Part shown: positions 21,971 to 33,944 of the stretch, one piece after another
Layout of the letters: every line of letters begins with the position of its first letter
Numbering within the stretch: the stretch's first letter is position 1
NCBI GenBank assembly: GCA_012274445.1
Contig: JAAROD010000081.1
Coordinates: forward strand, 1,302,001 to 1,366,000
DNA length: 64,000 bases
Source: Sclerotiophoma versabilis
Lineage: Eukaryota; Ascomycota; Dothideomycetes; Pleosporales; Didymellaceae
Direction: 5' to 3'
Translations under genes and position numbers: made by a program
The notes under the pieces: model-generated
What the model saw: only the letters and a program-made list of their open reading frames with translations
The model's database searches: none
What the model was told of the DNA's origin: nothing

Positions 21971-24464
21971 GGTCGCGACTGATGGCGGGGGAGGGGTGGC
22001 GAGTGCTTCCCGAATGCGACCGGCGCAGCTCCTCAGTGTATGCGCAGCTGAACACTTGGGCAGCAGCAAGGATCTGGAGAGACAGACGGAAAAAGCGCAC
22101 GAAAGAAAGTCTGGCAACCAGAACGTTGATATGTAATCCACGCCGAAGCGCGGAGATACCCAACTATTTCGCACTCATCTAACGGCGCGCCTATCGATAA
22201 GGACGTATGTCACACCGCGGCATTTGCCCTTTTTCCGCCACGCTTCCCTCGACGACCAATCAAAAGTGCGACGTTTGTTGGCACCTCACGTGCTCCGCCG
22301 ATGCCTCTCCGCTCCAGCCCTCGTTCCGACTTGCGCATCTGGGCGCTGGAGACTCGCTGTCGAGAATGGAGTATCCAACAGGAAGGTTGCTGGCTCGCTA
22401 CCTTGGAAGACAGACTCGAAGGCGCTACAGCCTCGAGGCTTGAGCAAAGGACAGTATCCTGCTCATCAACAGCGGGCGGCTGGCGGATCGACAGCTCTGC
22501 TAGACTAGCAATCGCTGAACCTCTCAACCTCCTCCATCTCTGATAGGTGACTGGCCAACCTCAAAGTCTGGATTGTGGTACCCTACGCCCAAACCGACAA
22601 GACATCTCAACAACTACGGTACCTCACGCAGCTTCCCTTGATCTACATGCATGCAGCGGCCCGTAGCCCGCTGTACAACCTTACCCAGACTACATCTTCG
22701 CTGCTTCCAAGTCAGCGAGTCGATGCTCGTCTACATGTATCATGCGTCCTGAAGTATCAAGTACTTCAAACTCGCCTTAGCTCCAGTGAGCAGTTGCTTC
22801 CAAGTCGGCTATATAAAAAGGCATCGGCGAGGGCATACTTTGTATGCAGGGACATTGCATGCATTCATGGTTTCACCGTCGCCACGCGACATCTGCCGTG
22901 CAAGCATTCCCCACGACAGGCATGCACTCCTCACCTCTGGCCGCATCTAACGCCTGCATACGTGTACATCAGGGTCTTCGTATCCTCAGATCCGGCCCTG
23001 CCTCGGTGCTCGTGTCACTCGCCGCGGCTGGCTCAGCAAGGCTGCGAGGAGATCCTCGCTTCGCCAGCCTCGCCAGCCATGCCATGCCATACGGTGTAGC
23101 CATGTCCATGCTCCCGATCCTGTGCTAACCGCATCTCCGGAGCCTGTCTGTGCTGATGCGAGTGATGTGTCTGTGGCGGGCATGGAGGGTACTATTCCCT
23201 TCGCATGAACCCATGTTGCCCCGTGTCCATGTGGCGGTGAAAGGCTGATCAAGGAGGGGCTGCGAAAGGCCTCGGTGTCGAAGACCGGTGGAGGGCCGTT
23301 TATGGAGGGGTCACAGTGGCTTGCTTGTGCTTTGTTCAGGTGCTGGCGTCGTTGGCTACGCGTACGACACCTTGACTTGAATGTTGGCGGATAGACCTCT
23401 TGAACTATGGAACTTGGTTTACAACAAGTCTTTTGGTTGGTTGATGCCGCAATGCGAACACCGGGTTGATTGATAAGCTACATAGGAGATTGATCTGATG
23501 AGCGGTCCAGCCGAGTAATGACAAGACAGCGCAGAGCTATCAACCCAGCCTCTATCCACCTGGAGACTCTCCGACCTCCGAGGAAACTACAAAAATGTAC
23601 AGGGACCAGCCGGCGGCCAAGAGAAGCAGTAGTGAGTTGTCGAGCGAGGCGACATTAGATGATTACAAAGAACGTCCAAACTTCTCTGGGCGAATAGTCG
23701 CGAGGAAGACAAGAAAACGCCGACCGAGTCTATAACGATGGAGTGTATGGTTGCCGGGAAACGCAAGGAGAGAGTGGAGAAGGAAATGCGGTTGATCGCT
23801 CAACAGGGCTAGCTATCTATGAACAACACCACAGGCCCATCCGTGCACCAAGTATTCCAAAACAAGGTCCACCATGACTTCCATCCTAACCAAAATAAAT
23901 AAAGATTGCGGGAACGACAGCGTTGATGTAGTCGCCAAATGCAAGTTGGGTATCCGCCAGGAACAACGAAACGAAGCTGACAAGGAAAATGTGTGCTGAG
24001 CAGTCTAGCGAGGTATCTTTGACGAAAATGTTGCCCAGATGGAACAGGGTATAAAAATGAGGGGCGGGATTTCCCCGACTCGTCTCTAACCAAAATTGAG
24101 ATATCGATCATCTCATGCCTGTACGATAATGCCCTCGCCGGATGAAATCAGAAATGCCGCCAAAAATGTAGTAACCGATATAGAAAGATGTGGTATACAG
24201 AACAGTTGTATCACTGATAGTGAGATGAGGCAATATTGCAAGATGTGAACAATCGCTCTGTGACGTTAACGCCGCCGCTTTTGTGACTTGTTAAGCACCG
24301 TTCCAGACGGGAGACCGAAGCTCAATGCCGTGCGGTCATAGCCGAGGAGTGTGGTACTAGGCGCGAGCACATGCTAGCGACGTAGATGTAGGCCGTAAAT
24401 TACACTTAGTATGTGATCGAAAAGTTTGAGAACGAAGCGAAAGGTTTCCTAACCAGAGGTGAAA
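21971..24464. other. Intergenic: NAR1 promoter and IME2-like 3' flank
   Basis: Two and a half kilobases between tandem minus-strand genes. The left part should hold the NAR1 promoter. A clear TATA-like string (CTATATAAAAAG) lies at 22809-22820 on the plus strand, about 25 bases before an ATG at 22844 that opens a 94-residue frame without recognisable features. No supported gene. Confidence 0.4.
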
Positions 24465-26807
24465 CTACCGGTATAGGGATTGCGTTGCCATGAGACTCGC
24501 TGCTACGCTGCTAGCCCAGTCAGAGTCGTCTGGCGGTGTGGGCCATTTCGCCACGTTCTCGTCTTGAGTTGGATGAGGTTTCGAGATATCCATAGGCTTG
24601 CTGGGTGTAGCGTAGTTGTTCTGGTTGAACGCACTGTTACGGTTGGCCGATGGCGATGGAGTGAGGTAAGACGCTGTGGGCTCGGTATGAGAGTGGGAGT
24701 GGCGTGGTGCTTTCTGTTGGTTGTCCAGCTTCTTCGCGGCCTTGTGGGCAGAAGCAAGCACTTCACTGAGGAGCTCCTCCTCTTCGTTGGGGGTCTCGTA
24801 TTTGTTAGGGGGATTCGAAGGGTTCGACTTGCTTTGCACTGCGCGCCTGGTCCTGCTTGAGATGGGCTCAGCATGATGAGGCACAGAGTGGTGTCTCTTA
24901 AGCACCGGATTCGATGCAACACGCTGCTTGACCGCGTTGTTTTCGACAGTGCTCCTCACATGCTGGAGAGCCTTGTCCAATTCAGAGTAGTCAGTATTAG
25001 CGGATGGGGCTGCGACAGGTGGCTGATCAACGACCATTGATGATCTAGCGGAGCCCGCCCATGGAGCACAGCCCGCATTAGCCTCGACATCGTCCGAATT
25101 GGGCGACATGGGAGTTGGGTAACGCCCCGAAAGGCGTCGGGCGCGCTTGCGGAGATGTGAGAAGAAGCCCTCCTTGTGGCCGCTTGCTGGAGACGCAAGT
25201 CCTGATTTGCCCTCCAACGCCCTTTCGGCTTCTTGCCGGTGGGCTTCTGCATAGTGGTTGCCGTGTGACGCGAGTGACAGCTGACGTCCAATCTTGATTT
25301 TTCCGTCTTTATCAGCAGCACGTACATTCGCTTGTGCCGTGACCTCTGCGGAAAGAGGGGACACTGGTCTGATTGAAGGCAGGATAGGGATAGGGGCGCC
25401 GTTGTTGGGTACTCCATTTGTCCACGTAGCCCGCTTAGCTGGATTGGGACGCTGCTTAGTCGACCCACTTGGATCGCTTGTGTTGGCATGCTGTGGCGAT
25501 GGGCGCGGTGACATTTGCTGCACCGGGGTGACGTGCTGGGGAACAGCCGGAGCGCTTTCACGAGCGACAAGTGATCGGCGCAGCCAAGATGAAGTCTTTG
25601 ATGTGATGCTGGGAGATGCGTCCGGTGAGTCTTTGCAAGATAGGTCAGACTGCTTGCGGCCTAGTAGACGCGAAGACGATGACTTGAGACGGAGAGGGTC
25701 GACAGCGTTTTGGAAGTACTCGTGGGCGAGAGCCTGGGTGGACGTGGGCCTGTTCTTTGGGTCCCACAAGAGACACCAAGTGACGAATTTGGCCAAACTG
25801 GCAGGCCATTGCGGTGTCTGAAGGATCGTGTCGAGCGAGTGCGGAGCCATCTTAGGGAACGAGAAGCCCAGCTTCTGCGCAAGTCTGACACCGTCCTTCC
25901 ATTCACCACCACCAACGGGCTGTCCGTGCTTGTTGACCCAGCCGCCTGGGCTGCCCATAATCTCGCATACCCTCCACACCTGGTCGACCTCGTTACCACC
26001 AGGGAAAAGCGGCTTCAACGTCGCGATCTCGACTGCCATGGCGCCAACAGCCCAGATGTCGACGGGAGCTGAGTACTCGCCAGCGCGAAGGAGAACTTCA
26101 GGTGCACGGTACCATCGCGTCGATACATATGTTGTGTAAGGGAGCTTCGAGTGTGTCTCTCTTGCGAGTCCAAAATCGGCGATCTTGATGGTGTATGCGG
26201 GAGGTGTCGACGGGGGTGTCATCATGGCGGAGTATCGTCGGAAAGGATGCGATGAGTCGTTTTGTTGTGATGTTGAGACGAGGATGTTCTCTGGTTTGAT
26301 GTCGCGATGGAAGAACTCGCGGGCATGGATATGCTCAAGACCCGCGAGGATCTGGAAGAGGATGCTCTGTACACTTGAAGCATCCAGCGGCTTGTGGTCT
26401 CTCGCTTTCATCAATTGATAGAGGTTGCCGTCCATGTACTCCATGGCAATGTGAAGTCGTCTGCTGTAGGGGTCCAGAAAGATGTCAAGTGCAGGCACCA
26501 GATGAGGATGGGGAGGGAGTGACCGAAGAAAGATGACTTCTCGCAGTTCCAGACAGCTCGAGAATGAGTCGAAGGTCTTCTTCATGGTCTTGATCGCGAC
26601 CTGTGACGCGTTAGTTGGCCATGGACGTGAATGTTCGCGCAATATGACACTTACTAGTGTGCCGCGACGGGCAATGTGAGCGCCAGCAGTTCGGACGCGT
26701 GCAAGCGCGACGCTACCGAAGCTACCATCACCTATCTCCTTCATCACCTCATATCTCTCCTCAAGAGAAGCCCACCCATGGGGCAGTTCCCGTGATTCTG
26801 AGTGCAT
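24465..26807 (-). CDS. Ime2/RCK-type serine/threonine protein kinase
   Basis: CDK/MAPK-related kinase of the Ime2 group, which in fungi controls meiosis, sexual development or light responses. Exons 26807-26655 and 26600-24465 give 762 residues. The kinase domain spans about residues 14-350: Gly loop GDGSFGSV, VAIK lysine directly after the intron, HRDIKPEN catalytic loop, DFG, and an activation loop with a T-x-Y motif (PYTTYVSTRWYRAPE). The remaining 400 residues are disordered, Ser/Pro-rich, with basic patches, as in Ime2 homologues. The first true ATG is at 26807; the frame is open 16 codons further up but begins with GTG there. The 54-nt intron is in frame with no stop. I leave out a symbol because the species' naming is unknown. 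Confidence 0.88.
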   Translation of the reverse strand: MHSESRELPHGWASLEERYEVMKEIGDGSFGSVALARVRTAGAHIARRGTLVSVILREHSRPWPTNASQVAIKTMKKTFDSFSSCLELREVIFLRSLPPHPHLVPALDIFLDPYSRRLHIAMEYMDGNLYQLMKARDHKPLDASSVQSILFQILAGLEHIHAREFFHRDIKPENILVSTSQQNDSSHPFRRYSAMMTPPSTPPAYTIKIADFGLARETHSKLPYTTYVSTRWYRAPEVLLRAGEYSAPVDIWAVGAMAVEIATLKPLFPGGNEVDQVWRVCEIMGSPGGWVNKHGQPVGGGEWKDGVRLAQKLGFSFPKMAPHSLDTILQTPQWPASLAKFVTWCLLWDPKNRPTSTQALAHEYFQNAVDPLRLKSSSSRLLGRKQSDLSCKDSPDASPSITSKTSSWLRRSLVARESAPAVPQHVTPVQQMSPRPSPQHANTSDPSGSTKQRPNPAKRATWTNGVPNNGAPIPILPSIRPVSPLSAEVTAQANVRAADKDGKIKIGRQLSLASHGNHYAEAHRQEAERALEGKSGLASPASGHKEGFFSHLRKRARRLSGRYPTPMSPNSDDVEANAGCAPWAGSARSSMVVDQPPVAAPSANTDYSELDKALQHVRSTVENNAVKQRVASNPVLKRHHSVPHHAEPISSRTRRAVQSKSNPSNPPNKYETPNEEEELLSEVLASAHKAAKKLDNQQKAPRHSHSHTEPTASYLTPSPSANRNSAFNQNNYATPSKPMDISKPHPTQDENVAKWPTPPDDSDWASSVAASLMATQSLYR

Positions 26808-29800
26808 TGTGAATGTGATGTGATGTGAGTCGTTCAACGATTCTATGTGATGCACAGGACTGTTGCACGTTAGACAGTTGCCTTGTTGAGGCAGCTGCTG
26901 AGCTCACCAAAGGGGAGTCCTGGGTTGATTGATTGATTCGATCGAAGTGGTCTAGTTCATCTCATTCCAGAGTTTGAAGATTTGGTTTCTTTTGGTGGTC
27001 GAGTTGGTTTGTTTCGAGCTTCGCTGGAGGGGGAGGGGAAGTCCAGTGCGTATCAAAGGGTTTGAAGTGCAATAGTAACAGGAGTAAGGGTCCAGGTTGA
27101 TGCAGGTGCGGGAATGTCGAAGAAATGAGGGACGACGGTTGGAAAAGGGCTGTGGAGACAAGCCCGGGACCACGGTAGGCGGGTAGTATTCCGTAAGTTA
27201 GGATGTTCTAGTGAGCTTGATCAGGTATGACTTTGTGACCATAGCGTAAATGGCTTTGTGATCAGGCAGGGAGGGTTTGGCCTTGATCAAAGCGTCGGGG
27301 GCTAGAGGGAAGTGGATTTGGCCGACGAGTGAAGGTTGAGAAAAGGTAGCCTGGTCCAGTAATTCCAGTTGGGGTGGTTGACGACGAAGCGGTCTAACGC
27401 GAGGCAGGCGTGATTAACGGGAGGTGAGAACACGAACAGAAATGCGCCGGCAGCCGCAAGCTTCTGTGATTGATGGACCGCTTCTTTTAATGAGAGACAG
27501 GAAGGGTGCGAGAATGGGCCTCTGCACGAATCGTCGAGCTAGGCTAGGTGGGAAATTAGGGTGGAAGGGGCGCTCGGGGAGCGTTGCGAGGCGTAATAAT
27601 GAAGATCAGAACACCCAGTCAGGCAAAGCCCGGTCCAAGGCCAGTAGCCGGTCTGTTGCTGTGGTGAAGGCGGTCGCAGATGCGTGCGTTGGCAGCCAGT
27701 TCTTCGCGGCCCAGATGGAGTGGGTTGACGCGACCGGCTAGCGAGCGAAACACTGACAAGTAGCGGCAAGAGCAGGGTGAGCGGTGAAGGGCAGAAGCAT
27801 GGCGAGGGCGCGGTGGTGTTTTCGTGTTTTTGGCAGAGCAAGACGTAAGTGTGGCGGCCAGCAGATCGAACCGCGCGAAATGAGGACAGGACCGTCTTGA
27901 GACGGGGGCTGACTGTTAACGGGCTCGGGCGTGTAAGGGAAGGCGCGATGGAAAGTTGCAGGAGCGCTCGGTTCACTCGGCGCTCGTTTCGGCAAGGCGC
28001 CCTCGAGTGCCAAATCGAACGCGTCCGACGCCAGCACGCATGCCTCCTAGGCTCTGCGCGCAGCGACGATTGGCCTCTACGCGGCGGCCCGCCCCCTTTT
28101 CGATATTGTCACGAACCTCATAGGCTGGGCTGCTGCGCGTGCTGTGCAATTCACTTGACTTTATGTGTCGACACGTGACGCTCCATGTCGCCGATGCAGC
28201 CAAAATTATCCACTCCAGCACATGCATTAGCACGCACATGTCTTATGTACGCCCACGACTCTCGCTCACCGCACGAAACATAGCCTCACCTCCAGCTCAC
28301 GCCCCGCGCCGCCAGTAGATCGCGCCGCCCTGCCACGGCCAGGATGGAGCGGCCAACACGCGGTTCGCCTTGCATATCCACGCTCTTGCACGCCCCAGCA
28401 GGGACCGAGCAATGCATCCCTTTCACGATCGGCCTCTGTCAGGCATCACGGTCGGGCTGTCATTTCGCTGGGGCAACCACGTTTCGTCACGCACCCGGCC
28501 CCTTTTCCGTTTCCTGACCTGCGCCGATAGCCACTAGTGTCTGTTTTGAGGCAGGTTCCTGAGCATCCTGCAGCCTTACCCCATTGGCCGTCACCTCTAG
28601 CTGCTGCAACTATTGGCGAAGAGCTTTCATCGGCACCGTCAGTGTGGTTTCGCTGTCGAGGCGTGCTTCTAGCGCACCCGCGGCATCCCGGAACAGCCAT
28701 GGTGAGAGAGCGGCGTGAAATCTTCCTGAGCTTGAGTCAGTGGTGGGGAGATGGGATATTGAGACCGTCGCTGATGTGCTCATCATGAGCACCCAAGAAT
28801 CCGGGCGTGCCCAACACCATCATCATGGGACTGTTTGATCGTTGAGAATCCTTGAGAGAACGATGTCATCGTCGTCATTCTCGCTCAGACAGGATGCAGG
28901 GCAAACGGGGAGTGGAGAGGCTGACGCGCTGTGTTACCACAAAGTGATCGACGAAACGATAGCAACTACAAGGGCCAACTCTATCTGCCAGAAGCATCGA
29001 GCATCCGTACGGCAAAGTTGACCCAGGAACGCTGTCAACAAAGTTCCCTAAAGGGACTGCGCACGGCGAGCAGAGTTTTTGCAAGTCCACTTGGCCAGGC
29101 TCGCCGAGCTGTCGCTGCCGGGCGCATTTAATGCCGTGTGTTGGGCTTCCCGCTCTCCAGCTGTCATCATCAGACCTTTGCTAGAGACCCTGAGGGTGCC
29201 GTAATGCCATTGTTCAAGTCCATGCGCAAAGAACAGTGCACTCAGCCACACTCGCCATTTACAATGTTGAGTGGACCTTTCGAATTAAGGGTCAAGTTGA
29301 GCTCGTTACAGATGCAACTCATCTTCCAGAAGGTTTCTCCCGCGTTAGGACCTCGTCACAGACCATCAAAATAGATTGCTGGCCCACCATCACGATACTC
29401 ACGGAAGCGCACAGGTAAATGAGCCCTGTAAATATACAAATCATCTCGGACTTCATAGCACCATACGAGCGTCGCTGCACCCTCGGTTCCAGGAAGGTGG
29501 ACGCGATGCTTCTTGCGTGACTATTTGCGAATATACCGGAAATACAGCACTATAGGGGCCAACTCCTTCACTGTAACATTGATATCCGGCAGAACAACTT
29601 CGGAACGCCCGCTATCAGCCACAACCCCGGATCTACCAACCTCCCAACCTTCCAGTGCATTCAGCCATCTCAGGCACCGACATCCGGCCAAACAAGCCCA
29701 GCATGGTCAATTCACCGTCAAAGCACCACCATGGTCCCGGCATTGCTCTGATCTACTCTGCAAGTCATCGTCCGCGTTTGGGGAGGAAGGTCGCGCGTTG

Positions 29801-31891
29801 ACGCGTTTTCTTTCGAATTTGTTTTGTACCATTCCTTGTCGCCATCTATTGCCCATTCTCGTTCCACCAACAGCAAGTTCAGTGGCTTTGCAAGATGCAC
29901 AAATGATTGAGCCACACGCCACGACACGAACCTAAGTTGTCCTACCACAGATAGGCGGTCCCTGCATATCCTGACATGATGTTGGCCATATGCCTGCAGG
30001 AACAGGTGGAAGGTGCAACGCTCAGCCCCAGACTCAAGCCAAAGGGCTGCCTTGCAAGAGCCCAAGATATCAACCCAAGCGTCAATGGTAGTCCCCCAGC
30101 GTCCAGACCGATGGTTACACAGCCTCTGCGGCGGGGTAAGTTCGAGCAGGACGCGACATCCTTTACAGCCTTTTGCTTCACGGGCGGCAAGGCAAAAGCA
30201 AGTGTCATGGGACCTCAATGCACGACAGTTGTCGTTCGAGCCATCAGTTCTACCGCTTCAACGGTCATATACATCGTGGCGCATGCTGTAGCACCACCCG
30301 CGCGCGTTGCTTTTCGATGCTCATCTCATTTGTGATACGTCAAGACATAACAATTTAGCCGTGTGTGCCTCCTATTGGACGGTATGTAGAAATTCAATAC
30401 TTTTTTGGCCGAATTCGGCTTTCCGGCGTCGACATCAATTTGCTCTCCCTTCTCTCCGTCCAATCCTTGCCTCCCCAGGTTCCGCATTGTTGACGTCCGT
30501 ATCAACAAGTAATTCACCTGCGAGCTTTCTTGCTGCATTCTAAACAGCACGTCAGCCTCACCAACGTTTACTCAGCCCCACGTCCATATCGAAACCACAT
30601 GCAGTCATCAATATTACCCGAACCTAAACACAGAAAGAGCACATGTGCCCCACAGAGGCGGTACGATGCGTTAAAGCGGACCGACACGCTGGCGCTTACT
30701 GTATCTCGCCTTGCAGCTGGCATTCGGTCACTTTCAGCTTCACCGCGTCAGCTTATGTTACACAAAGCATCACGCAAAACCTCCCTTTGCGGGGGCAGTC
30801 GTCACTAATCGATAGACCGTACATGCGCCTAATGCAGACCAACATCAGCAACCTTATCTCAGCAATGGCAGCTCAAGCAGCAGTAACTCTGTATTTTCTG
30901 CCCAGCTAGTCAAACTGTACACTATCGGTGAACTAGGGTGGTCTCGTTGAGCCGCGAAACTGTATCCTGGACAAGCTCGCAAAATAAGATCATTCCATCT
31001 CTTACTACTGCACTAAAGCTTCACCGACAGGACACAGCTAGTTACCCCAAGTGACAACAAAGCGGTACATCCAAAAAGTCTACCTTTTTGAAAGCTAATC
31101 TGTCAATCAGCAGCAACAAAGTTTCAAACCCTGAATCAACACAACTGTAGACCAGCCTGTTCTCTGTGACTACAACTATCCTCAAGTTTTGCTACTGTAT
31201 CGTTAGCGAGTAGTATTGCAACAACCACATCGACGTTGTTAGTGCTCTTTGAAGTTTCGGTGGTTGGGTGTGCGGCTTTTTTTCTGTCACCCGAGGTCTC
31301 CGTTCAGACCAAATGGCCGAAGACTTCAGTCTAAGACCAGCAGAGTCTGTTCACGAGGGTATACGATAGCCCCTCCGCTTTGCTCGCTTCTTCGCTCCGC
31401 AACTGCAGGAGGATCGCACACTCGACCCCCACAGCTCGCACCACGTCACAGACACTGTCTTATATGCGGGTCACAATCGACAGCGACATCTGTGGGAGCA
31501 TGAACTCCACCTTTACAACTGCAGATGCAAACAAGTCACACCACGAGATCCGACCCCCAGTCTCGATTGCGATCGCGATCGCTTGTTTGTTTGTTTGTTA
31601 TGATCCTCACCATGTGTCTGTGCTTCGATTTGCTGCAAGATCTCCGAGGCTGGTGCATGGCCTGATGAGCTTCATGCCACGACATGCATCGGAACATCTG
31701 TAAATGCTATCAGGCTAGTCTCCGGTCAGAGTTTGAAGCGAACAATGGCGGTGGGTGCGAGATACATCCTCGAACCCGGTATAGACTACAGGCGAAAAGG
31801 CTGGGCAAACGCCCGTTCCTGCGTCGCCAATCGAGTGCTGCTTGACCGCCATTGTGAATTGTACCACGCTAACTCCAGAGTGTCAGAACGG
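26808..31891. other. Gene-poor interval upstream of the IME2-like gene
   Basis: About 5 kb without a gene I can support. The first kilobase or so is probably the long promoter and 5' leader of the kinase. At 29052-29418 (plus) two adjoining coding-like stretches lie in different frames. Other frames of 80-170 residues on both strands (for example 29718-30218 minus, 29976-30335 plus) have no recognisable features. A small GCGATCGC/TTTG repeat sits at 31569-31600. Confidence 0.4.
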
Positions 31892-32534
31892 TCAGAGCGG
31901 CCTGAGCCGAGGGGCCCACTGAGCTATGCTGAGAGCGTTGAGCCGCAGTGCAGGATAACAAAAACTGGGGGTGGCATGGCAAGTACGGTGGAGGGGGTTG
32001 GTGAAAAGGACATGGGAAGTGGAGCAAGAACTGAAGCGGTGATGATTGATACGTTCAAGTGCACATGAGCAGTAGAATTTGCGTAGAGAGTTCAGAGTAT
32101 TCCATTGCATATCTATACTACAACATAGCCCAGCGGATACCGCTCGGAGATCGATCAAACAAGGAGGTATCTGAGACTAGTCAGCAAGCTTGTTGCGAAA
32201 AGCACAAATTGATGGTACGATGATAAAGTCGATTGTCAGGTCTCCAAAGTGATGTGGTGTTCTTCAAGGGGTATACAGAAGATATACAGCAGTACATTAT
32301 CTTCCTCATGTAACTGGGCGGGGGGAACGCAAAATAAGAAGTGCACTCACAGATGATGCGACACTGCAAGGAGTCCAATTCGAAAGAGTCACTGGAGTCG
32401 TTTCGTCAGCGTGTGCTCGAACGAAGTGATTGATCATTCTGCTGAATGAAAGATAGAAGCCCATCAAATGTTTCAGTCTGAACAATGTTAGCTGATGATG
32501 CTCGTTGAATGATTTATCACAGTACATACCTCAT
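31892..32534 (-). CDS. Candidate spliced orphan ORF (136 aa) or non-coding RNA
   Basis: Exons 32534-32530, 32477-32351 and 32170-31892 join into one frame from ATG to stop. Splice signals are good: donor GTATGT at 32529 with branch GCTAAC and acceptor CAG at 32478, and donor GTGAGT at 32350 with branch GCTGAC and acceptor CAG at 32171. Further exons appear upstream (32660-32530, 32904 to about 32774, 33166-33108, and one ending at 33339) and would be untranslated. The predicted protein is Cys/His/Leu-rich with no known domain. A competing acceptor six bases earlier (32177) also keeps frame. Coding status is unproven; the locus may be a spliced long non-coding RNA. Confidence 0.3.
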
Positions 32535-33339
32535 TAAATCAGATTTTTTAAAGTGATCAGGGCGACGACAACCGTTACGAAGCCGCCGCGTCACACAGTG
32601 TGAATATCAAATAATCATCATATAAATGATGGACCATGAAAGAAATGAAGTGCGCCGTACCTGCCAGATGATGTTAGCAGGAGCTTCGCAACAAATCGTC
32701 TCGCATTATCAGCGCAGGGGTATGTGCAATCAGTGATGCTATATCAACAAGTACTTCCCGTTCCGACACCCACAGGTTTGTACGCCTGCTTTTGACGGAT
32801 GCCGGTCAAGGAGTACGATCTGTCCGCCCGGCGCATCGAGGGGTCTCATCAGGAAAGGAACGTGGGTTCTAGGAAGGAACTTTGAGTCCGAGGTGGATAT
32901 GTACCTGAACAGAACATGTCAGCTTCGAAGTTTCCAGATCAAATGTTGAACAGTTGATAGTATTGAGCATAATCAGACAAGGCTGAAACTTAATTGCGTG
33001 ATAAGATCGACATTGTATATTCAGGTCGAGGAATGCCTTTCCGTGTCACAGTATCATCACTATGCTGGGGAGGGGGGGTGCTGGGGGTTGATGTGGATTT
33101 GCCGTACCTTTTGAAAAATGTTGTGCGATCTACGCTGCACGAAGCCTACGAAGAAGCGACAAGATGCTGAGATACAGTTAGCTAATTGATCAAGTGCCAG
33201 AGTGTGAGCAAAGGCAATGCTATGCTGTGTGCATCATTGTGATTCCAAAGATATGGTTGTCCTTCATGGATTGATAGGAATTGGATTGTTCGTGTTTTGA
33301 TAATCTTCTGCGCGGACGCAACTGGAAGGGGTGCTTACC

Positions 33340-33944
33340 ATGTACTAGAGTCGGAAGCGCAGCGCTGCGTCAGTAGAGATCAACAAATGTTAACGTGCGC
33401 ATGCAAAGCGCGATACGTTCGCGTTGGTGTTTGTGGTAAGTGTTCGTCGAAGCCGCCGAAAATTTAGGATTGAGCAAGAAGCGGGCCGGGTATTTTCCGT
33501 TAGGCTTACATAATGCCACCCTCAGCAGCAACAACATGGTCACCCAAACTGCGCCGCGTACAAAATAATATTCTTCTCAATGTTGACTGCTAAGCATTTC
33601 CGGTTATACTTAACAAAAGCTGTTGTCGCAGGGCCCCGCCCACGTTGATAATTTATCGGATATCGGAGCATAGAACGAGCATCCTTCGAATATGCTACAA
33701 GTAAGTAAGCAGACAAGCAGGAATATATTCACGGAAGCGTATGAATCCTCCTTCGAAGATGCATAAAGACTGTAGCATGCACTTGATAGATGGTCTTGAT
33801 CTTATTCCTGCTCGAGGCGTTTTGTTCGCCCAGCACTTTATCATTTCATTAATAATCTTGATTCGACAGAGCACCATTGCAAACCAGCAGGTTCTATACC
33901 TCAGATCTTGTCCACAATAGGCACAATGGTGATCCTTAAATACT
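33340..33944. other. Intergenic: probable promoter of the spliced orphan locus and APS kinase 3' flank
   Basis: AT-richer 600 bases between the first candidate exon of the orphan locus (ending at 33339) and the APS kinase stop. No protein-coding gene seen. Confidence 0.35.

Noticed and set aside
22575..23099. 174-residue plus-strand frame
   Set aside because: Its composition looks random, it has no domain, and it starts without a promoter at the right distance.
31735..31800. Possible tRNA B-box (GGTTCGAG) on the minus strand
   Set aside because: No matching A-box, acceptor stem or anticodon arm at proper spacing.
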